Shown: one piece after another, positions 6,994 to 15,973 of the stretch
Numbering within the stretch: the stretch's first letter is position 1
How the letters are laid out: the number at the start of each line of letters is the position of its first letter
Origin: Ruegeria arenilitoris
GTDB taxonomy: Bacteria > Pseudomonadota > Alphaproteobacteria > Rhodobacterales > Rhodobacteraceae
Direction: 5' to 3'
DNA: 51,576 bases
NCBI RefSeq assembly: GCF_013032445.1
Contig: NZ_WQCA01000020.1
Location: 1-51,576, forward strand
Notes under the pieces: generated by a model
Seen by the model: the letters and a program-made list of their open reading frames with translations, nothing else
Database searches by the model: none
What the model was told of the DNA's origin: nothing
Program-made: the position numbers and the translations under genes

Positions 6994-8634
6994 CTAGGTC
7001 GCTTTAGTCACCTGCAACTTTTCGCAAATTCCTAGGATCAGGTCAGCGCACCGTTCGCCCAGCATCATGGCAGGTGCGTTTGTGTTGCCGGCGTTGATGT
7101 CGGGCACGGCTGACATGTCGCACACCCGCAGGCTCTCGATCCCGCGCACGCGCATCCTGGCGTCCAGCACGGCCATTCCGTCGCCGTCCCGGCCCATTTT
7201 GGCGGTGCCCGCCGGATGATAGTTGGTTTTTACGAACCGCTTGCAGTGTGCTCTCAGCGTTTGGTCGTCATCCGCTGTCGGAATGACGATTTCGCGGATC
7301 CTTTGCGCGAGCGGGCCCGACGTGAATGCTTGGCGAAAGAACCGCTGCCCCTGGATCATCTCCTGCATGTCGTCTTCATGCTTCAGAAGGTTGGGCGAGA
7401 CCACCGGCATGGCGAGAGGATCGGTCGAGCGAAGCCGAACCTCTCCGCGTGATTTCGGTTTGACTACGACGGTCGTAACGGTCAGGCCAAAGTCATCCTG
7501 CACCTCGTTCAGCGCGTCGCGATCCAGATAGACGATGGGCACGCAAAAGGCCTGAATGGTCGGTTCTCCATCTGGGTTAGACGGATTGACGAAGGCACCA
7601 GCTTCGACCCCGGCCGAAGTCACCGGGCCGCTGCCGAACAGTTTGAACTGTATGCCGTTGCGAAGCATCCGCCAGCCCTCACCTTGTTTGAAATATCCGT
7701 ATGGACCGTTGGCAAAGGCGGTAATTGGAACTTCCGGGTGGTCGATCAGGTTCTGGCCAACCCCGGGCAATGGGCAGAACACGGGAATGTCTTGCTCAGC
7801 AAGATGTGCATCTGGTCCGATGCCTGACAGCATGAGGATTTTCGGCGTGACCAGAGCGCCCGCCGCAAGGACAACCTCACCATCACACCGGACGGTGCGG
7901 AACCCGCCTTTGTCTTGATACTGCACCCCGACGGCCTTGTCGTATTCGATGATGACTTTGCTGACCGTTGCGCCAAGCCGGATGGTCAAGTTCGGGTTCG
8001 TCTCGAGAGGGGCGAGGAAAGCATAGGCCGACGAACTGCGCTTACCGGCGCGATTGGTGAACTGATAGAACCCGACACCGCGCTGTGTTGCGCCGTTGAA
8101 GTCCGTGTTAAATGGTTCACCAAGGGCCTGCACCGACTGAACGAACCAACGGGACATGTCGTCGATATACCCCGGATCCGAGACCTGGACCGGACCGTCG
8201 CTGCCATGCAGGTCATTGTGAAGCCTGTTGTTGTTTTCCATCTTGCGGAAATAGGGCAACACATCGTCCCATCCCCAACCGACCCCGTCGTTGGTCTGTC
8301 GTAGCAGGTCGTTCCACGCGTCATAGTCAGAAGGGCGGCCGCGCATATAGACCTGCGCATTCACGGACGACCCGCCGCCCAGTACGTTGGCCTGCGGAAT
8401 GTCATGCACGCGGCCGTCCAGGTGGCCCTGCGGTTCGGTCTGGTGGTAGGTCATGAACTTGGACCCGTTGATCATCTTGAAAATACCCGGCGGCATGTCC
8501 AGCAACGGATGGCGGTGCGAATGCCCGGCCTCCAGCACCAGAACCCTGCACTTGCCCTGGTTGACCAGTCGCGCGGCAGCTGCGGCGCCGGCAGAGCCGC
8601 CGCCGATGACGATGTGATCGAAGGTTTCCGTCAT
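6994..8634 (-). CDS. GMC-family FAD-dependent oxidoreductase (choline dehydrogenase-like)
   Basis: This 546-residue flavoprotein has an N-terminal FAD-binding motif IVIGGGSAGAAAAARL, a GMC signature around NVLGGGSSVNAQVYMRG, and a C-terminal domain with the catalytic pair in NYHPAGTAKMG (His) and NAGNTNAP (Asn). The frame extends back to 8700, but that overlaps the end of the LacI gene. ATG 8634 begins at the FAD domain, follows GAAGG, and leaves a 10-base gap to the LacI stop. GMC enzymes oxidise alcohols or sugars. Here it is cotranscribed with the LacI regulator and opposite a furanose importer, so a sugar or sugar alcohol substrate is plausible but not proven. Confidence 0.9.
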   Translation of the reverse strand: MTETFDHIVIGGGSAGAAAAARLVNQGKCRVLVLEAGHSHRHPLLDMPPGIFKMINGSKFMTYHQTEPQGHLDGRVHDIPQANVLGGGSSVNAQVYMRGRPSDYDAWNDLLRQTNDGVGWGWDDVLPYFRKMENNNRLHNDLHGSDGPVQVSDPGYIDDMSRWFVQSVQALGEPFNTDFNGATQRGVGFYQFTNRAGKRSSSAYAFLAPLETNPNLTIRLGATVSKVIIEYDKAVGVQYQDKGGFRTVRCDGEVVLAAGALVTPKILMLSGIGPDAHLAEQDIPVFCPLPGVGQNLIDHPEVPITAFANGPYGYFKQGEGWRMLRNGIQFKLFGSGPVTSAGVEAGAFVNPSNPDGEPTIQAFCVPIVYLDRDALNEVQDDFGLTVTTVVVKPKSRGEVRLRSTDPLAMPVVSPNLLKHEDDMQEMIQGQRFFRQAFTSGPLAQRIREIVIPTADDDQTLRAHCKRFVKTNYHPAGTAKMGRDGDGMAVLDARMRVRGIESLRVCDMSAVPDINAGNTNAPAMMLGERCADLILGICEKLQVTKAT

Positions 8635-8644
8635 GATTTCGCCT

Positions 8645-9745
8645 TCAGGTCCGGCGTTTGGGTTCGCTGATCGAGTCGCGCTCGACCAGTTCGCATTCAA
8701 GCTTTACGAGTAGGTGCCTCTGACCATCCGTCGGCCCGTGGAATAGCTGTTCGACGACCCAGCGTCCCATCGCCCGGGTGGGAAGGATCATCGAGGTCAG
8801 AGGCGGCGACAGGTGTCGCGCGGTTTCGTCATCGTCAAATCCGATGACCGAGATGTCCTCTGGGATGGACAGGCCAAGTTCCTTGAGCGCCTCATAGCAA
8901 CCGATTGCCATGCGGTCATTCTGACAGAAAATGGCGGTTGGCGGAGAGGGCAGGTCCATCAATTTACGCGTGGCGGCATATCCGGCGCTGGGCAACCAAT
9001 TGCCTTCGACAACCAAATCCTCGTCGAATGGAATGTCCGCGGAAGCCAAGGCGTTTCTGTACCCGGTCGTTCGTCCCGCGGCGCATTCCATGAACGGCTC
9101 GCCGGTGATAGTGGCGATCCGTATGTGCCCGGCCTTGATCAGAGCGTTGGTCGCAGTATGTCCAGCAGCGACTTCGCCGGGGATCACCGCAGGAAAAGAG
9201 AGGTCGTCACAAAAGCAGTTCAGCAGCAGAACTGGGGTTGCGGTTTGCGTGAGGATTTCCGGAACGACCACCCGCCGGGTGAAAACGGTTGCGTAAATGA
9301 TGCCCGCAACCTGTTGGTCGAGGAAATACCGGAGCGTATTGGGCTCAACCTCGGGGTCGTTTTGGGTTTCTGCCAGCAATACAAGATTTCCGGTGTCCCG
9401 AACGGCTTGTTTCACGCCGTTAAACGCGTTTACCATTTCAGGGCTCGACGCCAGATCATCCACGACAAAAGCTATGGTGCCGCCTAGTGCCGAGGGTCGA
9501 CGCGCGCTGTCCTGGGGTTTCCTGAGTTGAGGGGACATGGCGTATCCAAGCGTGTTTGCGGCATCCAGTACTCGTTGTTTTGTGTCCTCGGAGATTTTGA
9601 CGGAATCATTTTTGTTGAGAACCAGCGATACCGTCGTCTGCGAGCATCCGGCGACGCGCGCAATGTCGTGCATCGTTACGCGCTGCCGGCCCGCGACTCG
9701 TCCCACGCCCCTGTGCTGCCCGGCTTTGTTCGCTTGATCGTTCAT
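8645..9745 (-). CDS. LacI-family transcriptional regulator
   Basis: This 366-residue regulator has an N-terminal LacI helix-turn-helix (about residues 23-72) with MHDIARVAGCSQTTVSLVLN and a hinge. A periplasmic-binding-like effector domain follows, with the typical VIGFDDDETARHLSPPLTS near the C-terminus. It reads away from the aldA/ABC operon. Three palindromes with a TAATATTA core lie in the shared promoter region, so it probably represses both its own gene and the importer operon until a sugar or sugar acid binds. It shares a likely transcript with the GMC oxidoreductase downstream. Confidence 0.93.
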   Translation of the reverse strand: MNDQANKAGQHRGVGRVAGRQRVTMHDIARVAGCSQTTVSLVLNKNDSVKISEDTKQRVLDAANTLGYAMSPQLRKPQDSARRPSALGGTIAFVVDDLASSPEMVNAFNGVKQAVRDTGNLVLLAETQNDPEVEPNTLRYFLDQQVAGIIYATVFTRRVVVPEILTQTATPVLLLNCFCDDLSFPAVIPGEVAAGHTATNALIKAGHIRIATITGEPFMECAAGRTTGYRNALASADIPFDEDLVVEGNWLPSAGYAATRKLMDLPSPPTAIFCQNDRMAIGCYEALKELGLSIPEDISVIGFDDDETARHLSPPLTSMILPTRAMGRWVVEQLFHGPTDGQRHLLVKLECELVERDSISEPKRRT

Positions 9746-9769
9746 CGTTCAACCTTTTTGTTCGCATTC

Positions 9770-9860
9770 TTTTTATCGACTATGCGGGGGGTGTGCAACT
9801 AATATTAGTAAGAGATAACTAATATTAGTGTTGACGAAATAATATTATTAGTGTTTTTAT
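9770..9860. promoter_or_regulatory. Divergent promoters with three phased LacI-type operators
   Basis: ACTAATATTAGT occurs perfectly at 9798-9809 and 9818-9829, and AATAATATTATT lies at 9838-9849. All three share TAATATTA, and their centres (9803.5, 9823.5, 9843.5) are exactly 20 bases apart. Rightward, TTGACG (9831-9836) and TTTTAT (9855-9860) are 18 bases apart with the third palindrome between them. Leftward, TTGCAC (complement of 9793-9798) and TAAAAA (complement of 9770-9775) are 17 bases apart, and the first palindrome abuts the -35. These elements are read directly; binding by the adjacent LacI protein is inference. Confidence 0.78.
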
Positions 9861-9910
9861 CGCAGTGCGGTCGTCGTTGTGGTCTGGCCGAGCAGGTGCG
9901 GGAGGCGAAA

Positions 9911-11377
9911 TTGCGGTCTGTAGTGGGGGAGTTGGGTCAAGTCGTTCGGCATTCGATGTTCATCGATGGCCGCTTTGCCGACTTTGACGCGGACACGGTT
10001 GGTGTCGAGAACCCTGCAAATGAAGAGATCGTTGCGCAAGTTCCAGATGGCGCCGCCGCTCATGCGGATGCGGCGGTCGACGCGGCCCATCGGGCACTTG
10101 GCTCATGGTCCGCGCGCCCGGCGATCGAGCGGGCGCGGCTGGTCCTGAAACTCGCCGAGGCCGTCCGGGTCGACGCCACACGCCTGGCAGCCCTGATCAC
10201 GACCGAGCAGGGCAAGCCGATCTCGCAAGCTCGAGGTGAAGTGGATGCCGCCGTTACCTTTCTTTGTCATGCGGCTGAAGAGGCCCGGAGGATTTCGGGT
10301 GACATAGTGGCATCGGACAACAAGTCCGAGGAAATTCAGATCCGGCGTCATCCTTATGGTGTTGTTGTTGCGTTGACGGCCTGGAACTATCCGTTGGCAT
10401 TGGCCGCCAGGAAAATCGGGCCTTCGCTGGTCGCGGGCAACACCGTTGTTCTGTTGGGGCACGAAATCACGCCGCTGTCCGGTCTTGCGATCGCCGAGCT
10501 TGCCGACAAGGTCGGGTTTCCGCCGGGTGTTCTGAATGTTCTGACAGGCAAGGGGCCGGTGGTAGGGCAGCGGTTGGTCGAACATCCCGATACGTCACTA
10601 ATCACGATGACCGGCAGCACACGAGCCGGGAAAGAGATTTTTCGCGCAGCGGCCAACCGGATCAAGGTTGTCCGGCTCGAGCTTGGCGGTAAGGCTCCGC
10701 TCATTGTGATGGAGGATGCGGATATTGACGCTGCCGTTTCGGCAGCCGTTGCCGCCCGGTTTGCCAATTGCGGCCAGATTTGCACCTGCAACGAGCGTAT
10801 GTATCTGCATCGCGGCATTGCGGATCAGTTCTTGGAAAAATTCGTGTCCGCGGCCCGCGCTTTGTCGATCGGGGATCCGATGGAAGACTGCGATTTGGGT
10901 CCCAAAGTCAGCAAGGCCGAAGTGACCAAGGTCGCCGAGATCATCCAGCGCAGCATCGACGAAGGAGCCACGGTTCATCTTGCAGGCGGGCCCCTGGCGG
11001 ACGGGACGCACCATAAGGGGCACTGGATGTCCCCGACGGTTCTTGAGGTCTCAGACAACGGCAATGCCGCGATGCAAGAGGAGGTCTTTGGCCCCGTGGC
11101 GACAGCCATGCGAGTCGAGAATTTTGATCAGGCAATAGACTTTGCGAATGACACATCATTCGGGCTGTCTGCCTATCTCTTTACGGCATCGCACCGGCGA
11201 TTGATGGAGGCCCCGAACCGTTTGAATTTTGGCGAATTGTACCTGAACCGCTCCAATGGCGAGGCCGTGCAGGGATTTCACACCGGTTGGGGTCTGTCCG
11301 GGGTTGGGGGCGAAGACGGCGCTTATGGCTTCGATGGGTATCTGAGGAAACAAACGACTTACATGAATTGGGCATGA
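9911..11377 (+). CDS. Aldehyde dehydrogenase, AldA (lactaldehyde/glycolaldehyde) type
   Basis: This NAD-dependent aldehyde dehydrogenase has about 488 residues. TTG 9911 is chosen because GGGAGG (9900-9905) lies five bases upstream; an in-frame GTG at 9851 falls inside the promoter, and ATG 9956 has no ribosome site. Catalytic features are TAWNYPLALA (Asn), RLELGGKAPLIV (general-base Glu) and FANCGQICTCNE (nucleophilic Cys in GQIC). The ending GELYLNRSNGEAVQGFHTGW resembles E. coli AldA. It is first in the LacI-controlled operon and probably oxidises a short aldehyde or semialdehyde released from the imported sugar. Confidence 0.88.
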   Translation: MRSVVGELGQVVRHSMFIDGRFADFDADTVGVENPANEEIVAQVPDGAAAHADAAVDAAHRALGSWSARPAIERARLVLKLAEAVRVDATRLAALITTEQGKPISQARGEVDAAVTFLCHAAEEARRISGDIVASDNKSEEIQIRRHPYGVVVALTAWNYPLALAARKIGPSLVAGNTVVLLGHEITPLSGLAIAELADKVGFPPGVLNVLTGKGPVVGQRLVEHPDTSLITMTGSTRAGKEIFRAAANRIKVVRLELGGKAPLIVMEDADIDAAVSAAVAARFANCGQICTCNERMYLHRGIADQFLEKFVSAARALSIGDPMEDCDLGPKVSKAEVTKVAEIIQRSIDEGATVHLAGGPLADGTHHKGHWMSPTVLEVSDNGNAAMQEEVFGPVATAMRVENFDQAIDFANDTSFGLSAYLFTASHRRLMEAPNRLNFGELYLNRSNGEAVQGFHTGWGLSGVGGEDGAYGFDGYLRKQTTYMNWA

Positions 11378-11431
11378 CCTAAAACTCGCGGTCAAAACGG
11401 AGGCGACCGCACCAATGGAGGAGGAATAACC

Positions 11432-12406
11432 ATGAAACGCAGAACTCTTTTGATCTCGACGGTTGTGGCGGGTGCACTTTTGGGCACCACGGTGATCGCG
11501 CAGGATCTGCCACCGCTTGAGCAGAAGGATCGCTACAAAGTCGGCTTTGCGCAGATGGAGTCGAACAACCCGTGGCGCATTGCCGAGACCAAATCGTTCC
11601 ATGACACGGCCGAAGCCTGTGGCTGGGATCTGATCGCGACGGATGCGGCCGGATCTGCGGCAAAGCAGGTTGCGGATGTGGACAGCATGATCGCCCAAGG
11701 CATCGACGTTCTGTTCCTTCCCCCGCGGGAAGAAAAGCCTTTGATCCCAGCCGTTATGAAGGCCCGTGCTGCGGGAATCCCGACCTTTTTGGTGGACCGC
11801 TCGGTTGATCCGGCCGTAGCCAAGCCTGGCGAGCATTTCGTAGCGTTCCTGGGGTCGGATTTCATCGATCAGGGCAACCGGGCGGCACAATGGCTGATGG
11901 AGAATTTCGACGGCGACAAGGGCGTCATCGTCCAGTTGGAAGGCACGACTGGTTCTTCGCCTGCAAATGACCGCAAAAAGGGTTTCGACGACGCGATTGC
12001 AGAGGATGACCGCTTTGCGATTGTGGCTTCTCAGACCGGTGACTTTGCGCGCGACCTGGGTCGTCAGGTGATGGAGACCCTGCTGCAGGCGCATCCCGAC
12101 GTGAACGTGGTCTACGCCCACAATGACGAAATGGCGATTGGCGCGATCCAGGCTCTGGAACTGGCCGGCCGCAAGCCCGGCGAGGACGTGACCATTGTTT
12201 CGATCGATGGGACACGCGATGCGCTTCAGGCCATCATCGATGGCAAGATGGGGGTCACGGTGGAAAGCTCGCCCTTCTTCGGTCCTCTGGCTTGTGAAGT
12301 CATGAACAAATACGCGGCTGGCGAGACGATCCCGGAATGGGTGAAAGTCGAAGATCGCATCTTTACCAAGGAAAACGCGGCCGATCACATCGACGAAGCC
12401 TATTGA
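11432..12406 (+). CDS. ytfQ: ABC sugar importer binding protein, YtfQ-like
   Basis: This 324-residue periplasmic protein has a signal peptide (MKRRTLLISTVVAGALLGTTVIAQ) and the Peripla_BP_4 fold. Segments such as VGFAQMESNNPWRIAETKS, FLVDRSVDP, QLEGTTGSSPANDRKKGF and VYAHNDEMAIGAIQALE match the YtfQ/AraU branch, known in E. coli for galactofuranose and in Shewanella for arabinose. It is preceded by GGAGGAGG. The next three genes provide the ATPase and two permeases in the YtfQ-R-T-YjfF order. The likely ligand is a furanose-form sugar; which one is unknown. Confidence 0.9.
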   Translation: MKRRTLLISTVVAGALLGTTVIAQDLPPLEQKDRYKVGFAQMESNNPWRIAETKSFHDTAEACGWDLIATDAAGSAAKQVADVDSMIAQGIDVLFLPPREEKPLIPAVMKARAAGIPTFLVDRSVDPAVAKPGEHFVAFLGSDFIDQGNRAAQWLMENFDGDKGVIVQLEGTTGSSPANDRKKGFDDAIAEDDRFAIVASQTGDFARDLGRQVMETLLQAHPDVNVVYAHNDEMAIGAIQALELAGRKPGEDVTIVSIDGTRDALQAIIDGKMGVTVESSPFFGPLACEVMNKYAAGETIPEWVKVEDRIFTKENAADHIDEAY

Positions 12407-12418
12407 TTCTCCCTGGCG

Positions 12419-12447
12419 GGTGGTGCTGGCCTGTGGTTGGCGCCACC
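12419..12447 (+). promoter_or_regulatory. Intercistronic hairpin after the binding-protein gene
   Basis: GGTGGTGC (12419-12426) pairs with GCGCCACC (12440-12447), eight pairs including one G-U, around a 13-base loop. It lies between the binding-protein stop and the ATPase ribosome site and lacks a T-run. It most likely stabilises the upstream mRNA or reduces read-through. Confidence 0.55.
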
Positions 12448-12473
12448 TGCAAGCAATCGGAGGAAGACATCTC

Positions 12474-14009
12474 ATGAATGCGCTCGTCTCGATGTCGGGA
12501 GTTGAAAAGTCTTTTGCCGGCGTACCGGCACTGAGTCAGGCCAGCCTGAAGATCGCAGCTGGCGAGGTTCACGCGCTGATCGGCCAGAACGGTGCCGGTA
12601 AATCGACGATGATCAAAGTTCTGACCGGGGTTTACGACCGGGATGCCGGCGACGTCCATCTGGCGGGTGTGCCAAGCCGCATTTCTACCCCGCGCGAAGC
12701 GCAGGAATCCGGAATTGCCACGATCTATCAAGAGCTCAACCTGGTGCCGCTGCGGTCAGTGACCGAGAACATCATCATGGGGTACGAGCCCAAACGTCTC
12801 GGCTTTCTGGTCGACTGGCGCGAGGGCAACAGGCGCGCACGCGAGGTTCTTGCGCGCTTTGGCATAGATATTGACGTGACCGAGCCGCTGGGAAATTTCG
12901 CGACAGCGATCCAGCAGTTGGTTGCGATTGCGAGGGCTGTTTCTCTGGACGCGAAACTTGTCATCATGGACGAACCCACGTCGTCGCTGGATGCCAGCGA
13001 GGTCGAGGTTTTGTTCGGTGTGGTGCGCGAGTTAAAGAAACAGGGCGTGTCTGTTCTGTATGTCTCGCATTTCCTCGATGAGCTGTTCCAAATCTGCGAT
13101 CGGGTTACAACGATGCGAGACGGGCGCACCGTAAGCACGCGTACCGTCAAGGACACGACCAAACTGGAAATGATCGCGGACATGCTGGGCCGCAACACGG
13201 AGGAGATCGCGGCGGATGGTCTGACGGACTTTGCGGGTGCCAAGGCCAAGAAAGGAGATATCGTTTTGCGGGCCGACTCTGTTTCGACAGGCCCGCGATT
13301 GACGCATTTCGACCTTACACTCCACCGCGGCGAAATCGTTGGGCTGGGCGGGTTGCTGGGCTCTGGCCGGACCGAGGCGGCGCGCGCTTTGTTCGGAGTG
13401 GACGGGGCCCGCAGTGGCGCGATCGAGTTGCATGGCTCGGTCGGGCAACCGTCCGGACCGGGTGACGCGATCGCAAACGGGGTCGGCTTTCTGACCGAAG
13501 ATCGCAAGGCCGAAGGGATCATTCCTGACATGTCCGTGCGCGAAAATATGACGCTGGCCCTGCTGCCGAAACTGGCCAGTCGTGGTCAAATCGACTTTTC
13601 CCGCGAGCGCGAGATCGTTCAGGCCTTCATCGACGATCTGGGTATCAAGGCGGCGCATATGGACCAACCCATTCGCGAATTGTCCGGCGGCAACCAGCAG
13701 AAGGTGCTGCTTGCCCGTTGGCTGGCGACGCAACCCGACATCCTGATACTCGACGAGCCGACCCGAGGCGTGGATGTCGGCGCCAAGCGAGAGATCCAAT
13801 CGTTTATTCGGTCTTACGTCGAGAAGGGGTTCGGCGTCGTCCTCATCAGTTCGGAATTCGAAGAACTGGTGGAAGGCGCCGACCGCATCGTAGTCATGCA
13901 CGAGGGGCGCTCGGTCAAGGAACTGACCAACCCCGGGATTACCGAGAACATACTGGTGCGCGCGCTTGCGCATCATGAAGAAGGAACTGGTTCATGGACC
14001 GCGCAATGA
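12474..14009 (+). CDS. ytfR: ABC sugar importer ATPase, YtfR-like (two nucleotide-binding domains)
   Basis: This 511-residue tandem-domain ATPase has a first domain with Walker A GQNGAGKSTMIK and Walker B VIMDEPTSSLD. The second domain has the degenerate P-loop GLLGSGRTEAAR, signature LSGGNQQKVLLARWL and Walker B LILDEPTRGVDVGAK, as in RbsA-type sugar ATPases. ATG 12474 follows CGGAGGAAG, so the extension to 12420 is rejected. It overlaps the next permease gene by 16 bases, indicating tight coupling. Confidence 0.93.
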   Translation: MNALVSMSGVEKSFAGVPALSQASLKIAAGEVHALIGQNGAGKSTMIKVLTGVYDRDAGDVHLAGVPSRISTPREAQESGIATIYQELNLVPLRSVTENIIMGYEPKRLGFLVDWREGNRRAREVLARFGIDIDVTEPLGNFATAIQQLVAIARAVSLDAKLVIMDEPTSSLDASEVEVLFGVVRELKKQGVSVLYVSHFLDELFQICDRVTTMRDGRTVSTRTVKDTTKLEMIADMLGRNTEEIAADGLTDFAGAKAKKGDIVLRADSVSTGPRLTHFDLTLHRGEIVGLGGLLGSGRTEAARALFGVDGARSGAIELHGSVGQPSGPGDAIANGVGFLTEDRKAEGIIPDMSVRENMTLALLPKLASRGQIDFSREREIVQAFIDDLGIKAAHMDQPIRELSGGNQQKVLLARWLATQPDILILDEPTRGVDVGAKREIQSFIRSYVEKGFGVVLISSEFEELVEGADRIVVMHEGRSVKELTNPGITENILVRALAHHEEGTGSWTAQ

Positions 14010-14971
14010 AGTCGCCGCAACGGGTCGCATCGATGCCCTTCCGCTTTCACGGCGGTATCGCCGCGTTGGTCGCCCTGCTGGTGTTCAACGCGTTTTTCAC
14101 CCCCAATTTCCTGCAGTTGCAGACCCTGTTTGTGAATATCAGCCAGGTTGCCACTATCGCCATCGTGGCCATGGGCATGACACTGGTAATCGCCACGGGT
14201 GGGATCGATCTGTCGGTTGGTGCGGTCATGGCACTGGCGGGGGCGCTGGCCCCGCTGATCTTTCTGTCGGATCTGGGCGCCGCTAATCCGATGCTAGGCG
14301 TAACTTTGGCCATTGTCCTGCCGCTGTTCGTCGCGGGGCTATGCGGGGTGTTCAACGGCGTGATGGTTGCCGTATTGAACGTGCAGCCCATTGTGGCAAC
14401 GCTCATTCTCTTCATCTCTGGTCGCGGTATTGCCCAGGTTTTGACGAACGGGAACCTGCAGACATTTTCAAACCCTTCATTCAGTTATCTTGGAACTGGC
14501 AAGGTGTTTGGCTTGCCGTTCCAAGGTTGGCTGGCGCTGGCCATTGCCTGTGTGCTGTTTTGGGTGATCACCAGAACCACATGGGGCCGTTACCTGCTAG
14601 CCATCGGCGGCAATGAACGCGCGGCCTATCTGTCGGGTGGTCCTGTCCGACGGGTCAAGATCGGGGCTTATGCCATCTGCGCGGTGCTTGCGGGCCTGGC
14701 CGGTCTGATCGTGGTTGCTATCAACTCGGCCTCGGACGCTGCGCGCAACGGCAATCTGATGGAGCTTGATGCCATCGCAGCCGCGGTTGTTGGCGGTGCT
14801 CTTTTACAAGGCGGGCGGGCGCCGATCTTTGGTGCCATACTGGGAGCCGTCATCATCCAATTGGTCAAATATACGTTGTTGGCCAACGGGGTAGAGGATG
14901 AAGTTGCATTAATCGCCAAGGCCGTCATCATTATCCTGGCCGTTTGGGTCCAGCAGTTCCGGAGGGCTTGA
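13994..14971 (+). CDS. ytfT: ABC sugar importer permease, YtfT-like
   Basis: This 325-residue integral membrane protein of the RbsC/BPD_transp_2 family contains AMGMTLVIATGGIDLSVGAVMAL in the N-terminal half and AAVVGGALLQGGRAPIFGAILGA near the C-terminus, both standard for sugar permeases. Its position between the ATPase and a second permease of the same family matches the YtfT slot of the YtfQRT-YjfF system. Its stop directly abuts the next start. Confidence 0.92.
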   Translation: MDRAMKSPQRVASMPFRFHGGIAALVALLVFNAFFTPNFLQLQTLFVNISQVATIAIVAMGMTLVIATGGIDLSVGAVMALAGALAPLIFLSDLGAANPMLGVTLAIVLPLFVAGLCGVFNGVMVAVLNVQPIVATLILFISGRGIAQVLTNGNLQTFSNPSFSYLGTGKVFGLPFQGWLALAIACVLFWVITRTTWGRYLLAIGGNERAAYLSGGPVRRVKIGAYAICAVLAGLAGLIVVAINSASDAARNGNLMELDAIAAAVVGGALLQGGRAPIFGAILGAVIIQLVKYTLLANGVEDEVALIAKAVIIILAVWVQQFRRA

Positions 14972-15973
14972 ATGATGTTGGATGAAACGGCTTTCGACCT
15001 GCGAAAGTACCTTCGGCGCAATTCGGCTTCGGTGACGGTGTGGCTCGCACTGCTGGCTTTGATCCTGTTCGGGCTGATGCGCTATGAAAACTTTGGCAGC
15101 GCCTACAATTTCTCGTCTTTCCTGAATTACAACGCGATGTTCATTGCGATCGCACTGGGCATGTGTTTCGTGATCATGACCGGCGGGATTGATCTTTCGG
15201 TCGGATCCGTTGCGGCCTTTACGTCGGTTGTTGCGGCCTATCTCAGCCCCCACGGGATTCAGGTTGCCTTGCCGTGGGCCGTTCTTGCCGGGGTTGGTTT
15301 CGGGGCTATCAACGGCTTTTGTATAATCATCCTTCGAATCCCGCCCTTCATCGCCACATTGGCGACCATGTTGGCCGCCAAAGGCGGCGCATTGGTGATT
15401 TCGGGCGCCCAGACAATTTCAGTCGATTGGGGGTCGAACTTCACCAAGCTTGGCATGGGGCAGGCGTTCGGCCTGTTTCCATGGACAATCGTCATCGTGG
15501 CCGGACTGACCCTGGCACTTTGGTTGGTGCTGGAAAGGACAACCATCGGGCGGACCGTCTTGGCGATCGGTGGCAGCGAGGATGCCTCGAACCTAATGGG
15601 CCTGAAAGTCAATCGCGCCAAGGCTTTCGTCTACCTGCTGTCGGGGGGCTGCGCGGGGCTGGCCGGAGTCTTTTTGGCCTCGGGTTTTGGAGCCGGACAA
15701 CCCCTTGAGGGTATCGGATGGGAATTGTCGGCCATCGCGTCTGTCGTGGTGGGAGGCACTTTGTTGACGGGTGGGATGGGTTCGATCCCTGCGACGGTGG
15801 CCGGTGCGCTGTTGCTGGGGCTGGTCTTCAACGTTCTGAACTTTGAAAACGGTCAGGGCACCATCAGTTTCAGTGCCTATTGGCAGATGGTCATACGTGG
15901 AGGCTTTCTATTTGCGGTCATCTTTTTACAGTCCCGGGTTATTGCCAGGCAGCAGAAGGTCTTGGGTTCATGA
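14972..15973 (+). CDS. yjfF: ABC sugar importer second permease, YjfF-like
   Basis: This 333-residue RbsC-family permease has GMCFVIMTGGIDLSVGSVAAF and SVVVGGTLLTGGMGSIPATV. It follows GGAGGG (14961-14966), and its ATG directly follows the previous TGA. Two distinct permease genes are typical of the YtfQRT-YjfF type and not of ribose systems that use a single permease. It shares ATGA with the following dehydratase gene. Confidence 0.92.
   Translation: MMLDETAFDLRKYLRRNSASVTVWLALLALILFGLMRYENFGSAYNFSSFLNYNAMFIAIALGMCFVIMTGGIDLSVGSVAAFTSVVAAYLSPHGIQVALPWAVLAGVGFGAINGFCIIILRIPPFIATLATMLAAKGGALVISGAQTISVDWGSNFTKLGMGQAFGLFPWTIVIVAGLTLALWLVLERTTIGRTVLAIGGSEDASNLMGLKVNRAKAFVYLLSGGCAGLAGVFLASGFGAGQPLEGIGWELSAIASVVVGGTLLTGGMGSIPATVAGALLLGLVFNVLNFENGQGTISFSAYWQMVIRGGFLFAVIFLQSRVIARQQKVLGS

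Noticed and set aside
8635..8700. Longer GMC oxidoreductase start at 8700
   Set aside because: It would overlap the end of the LacI gene by 56 bases, and the added residues do not match the family; ATG 8634 begins at the FAD domain.
9851..9910. GTG 9851 as start of the aldehyde dehydrogenase
   Set aside because: It lies inside the promoter (third palindrome and -10 box) and has no ribosome site; TTG 9911 has GGGAGG at the right spacing.
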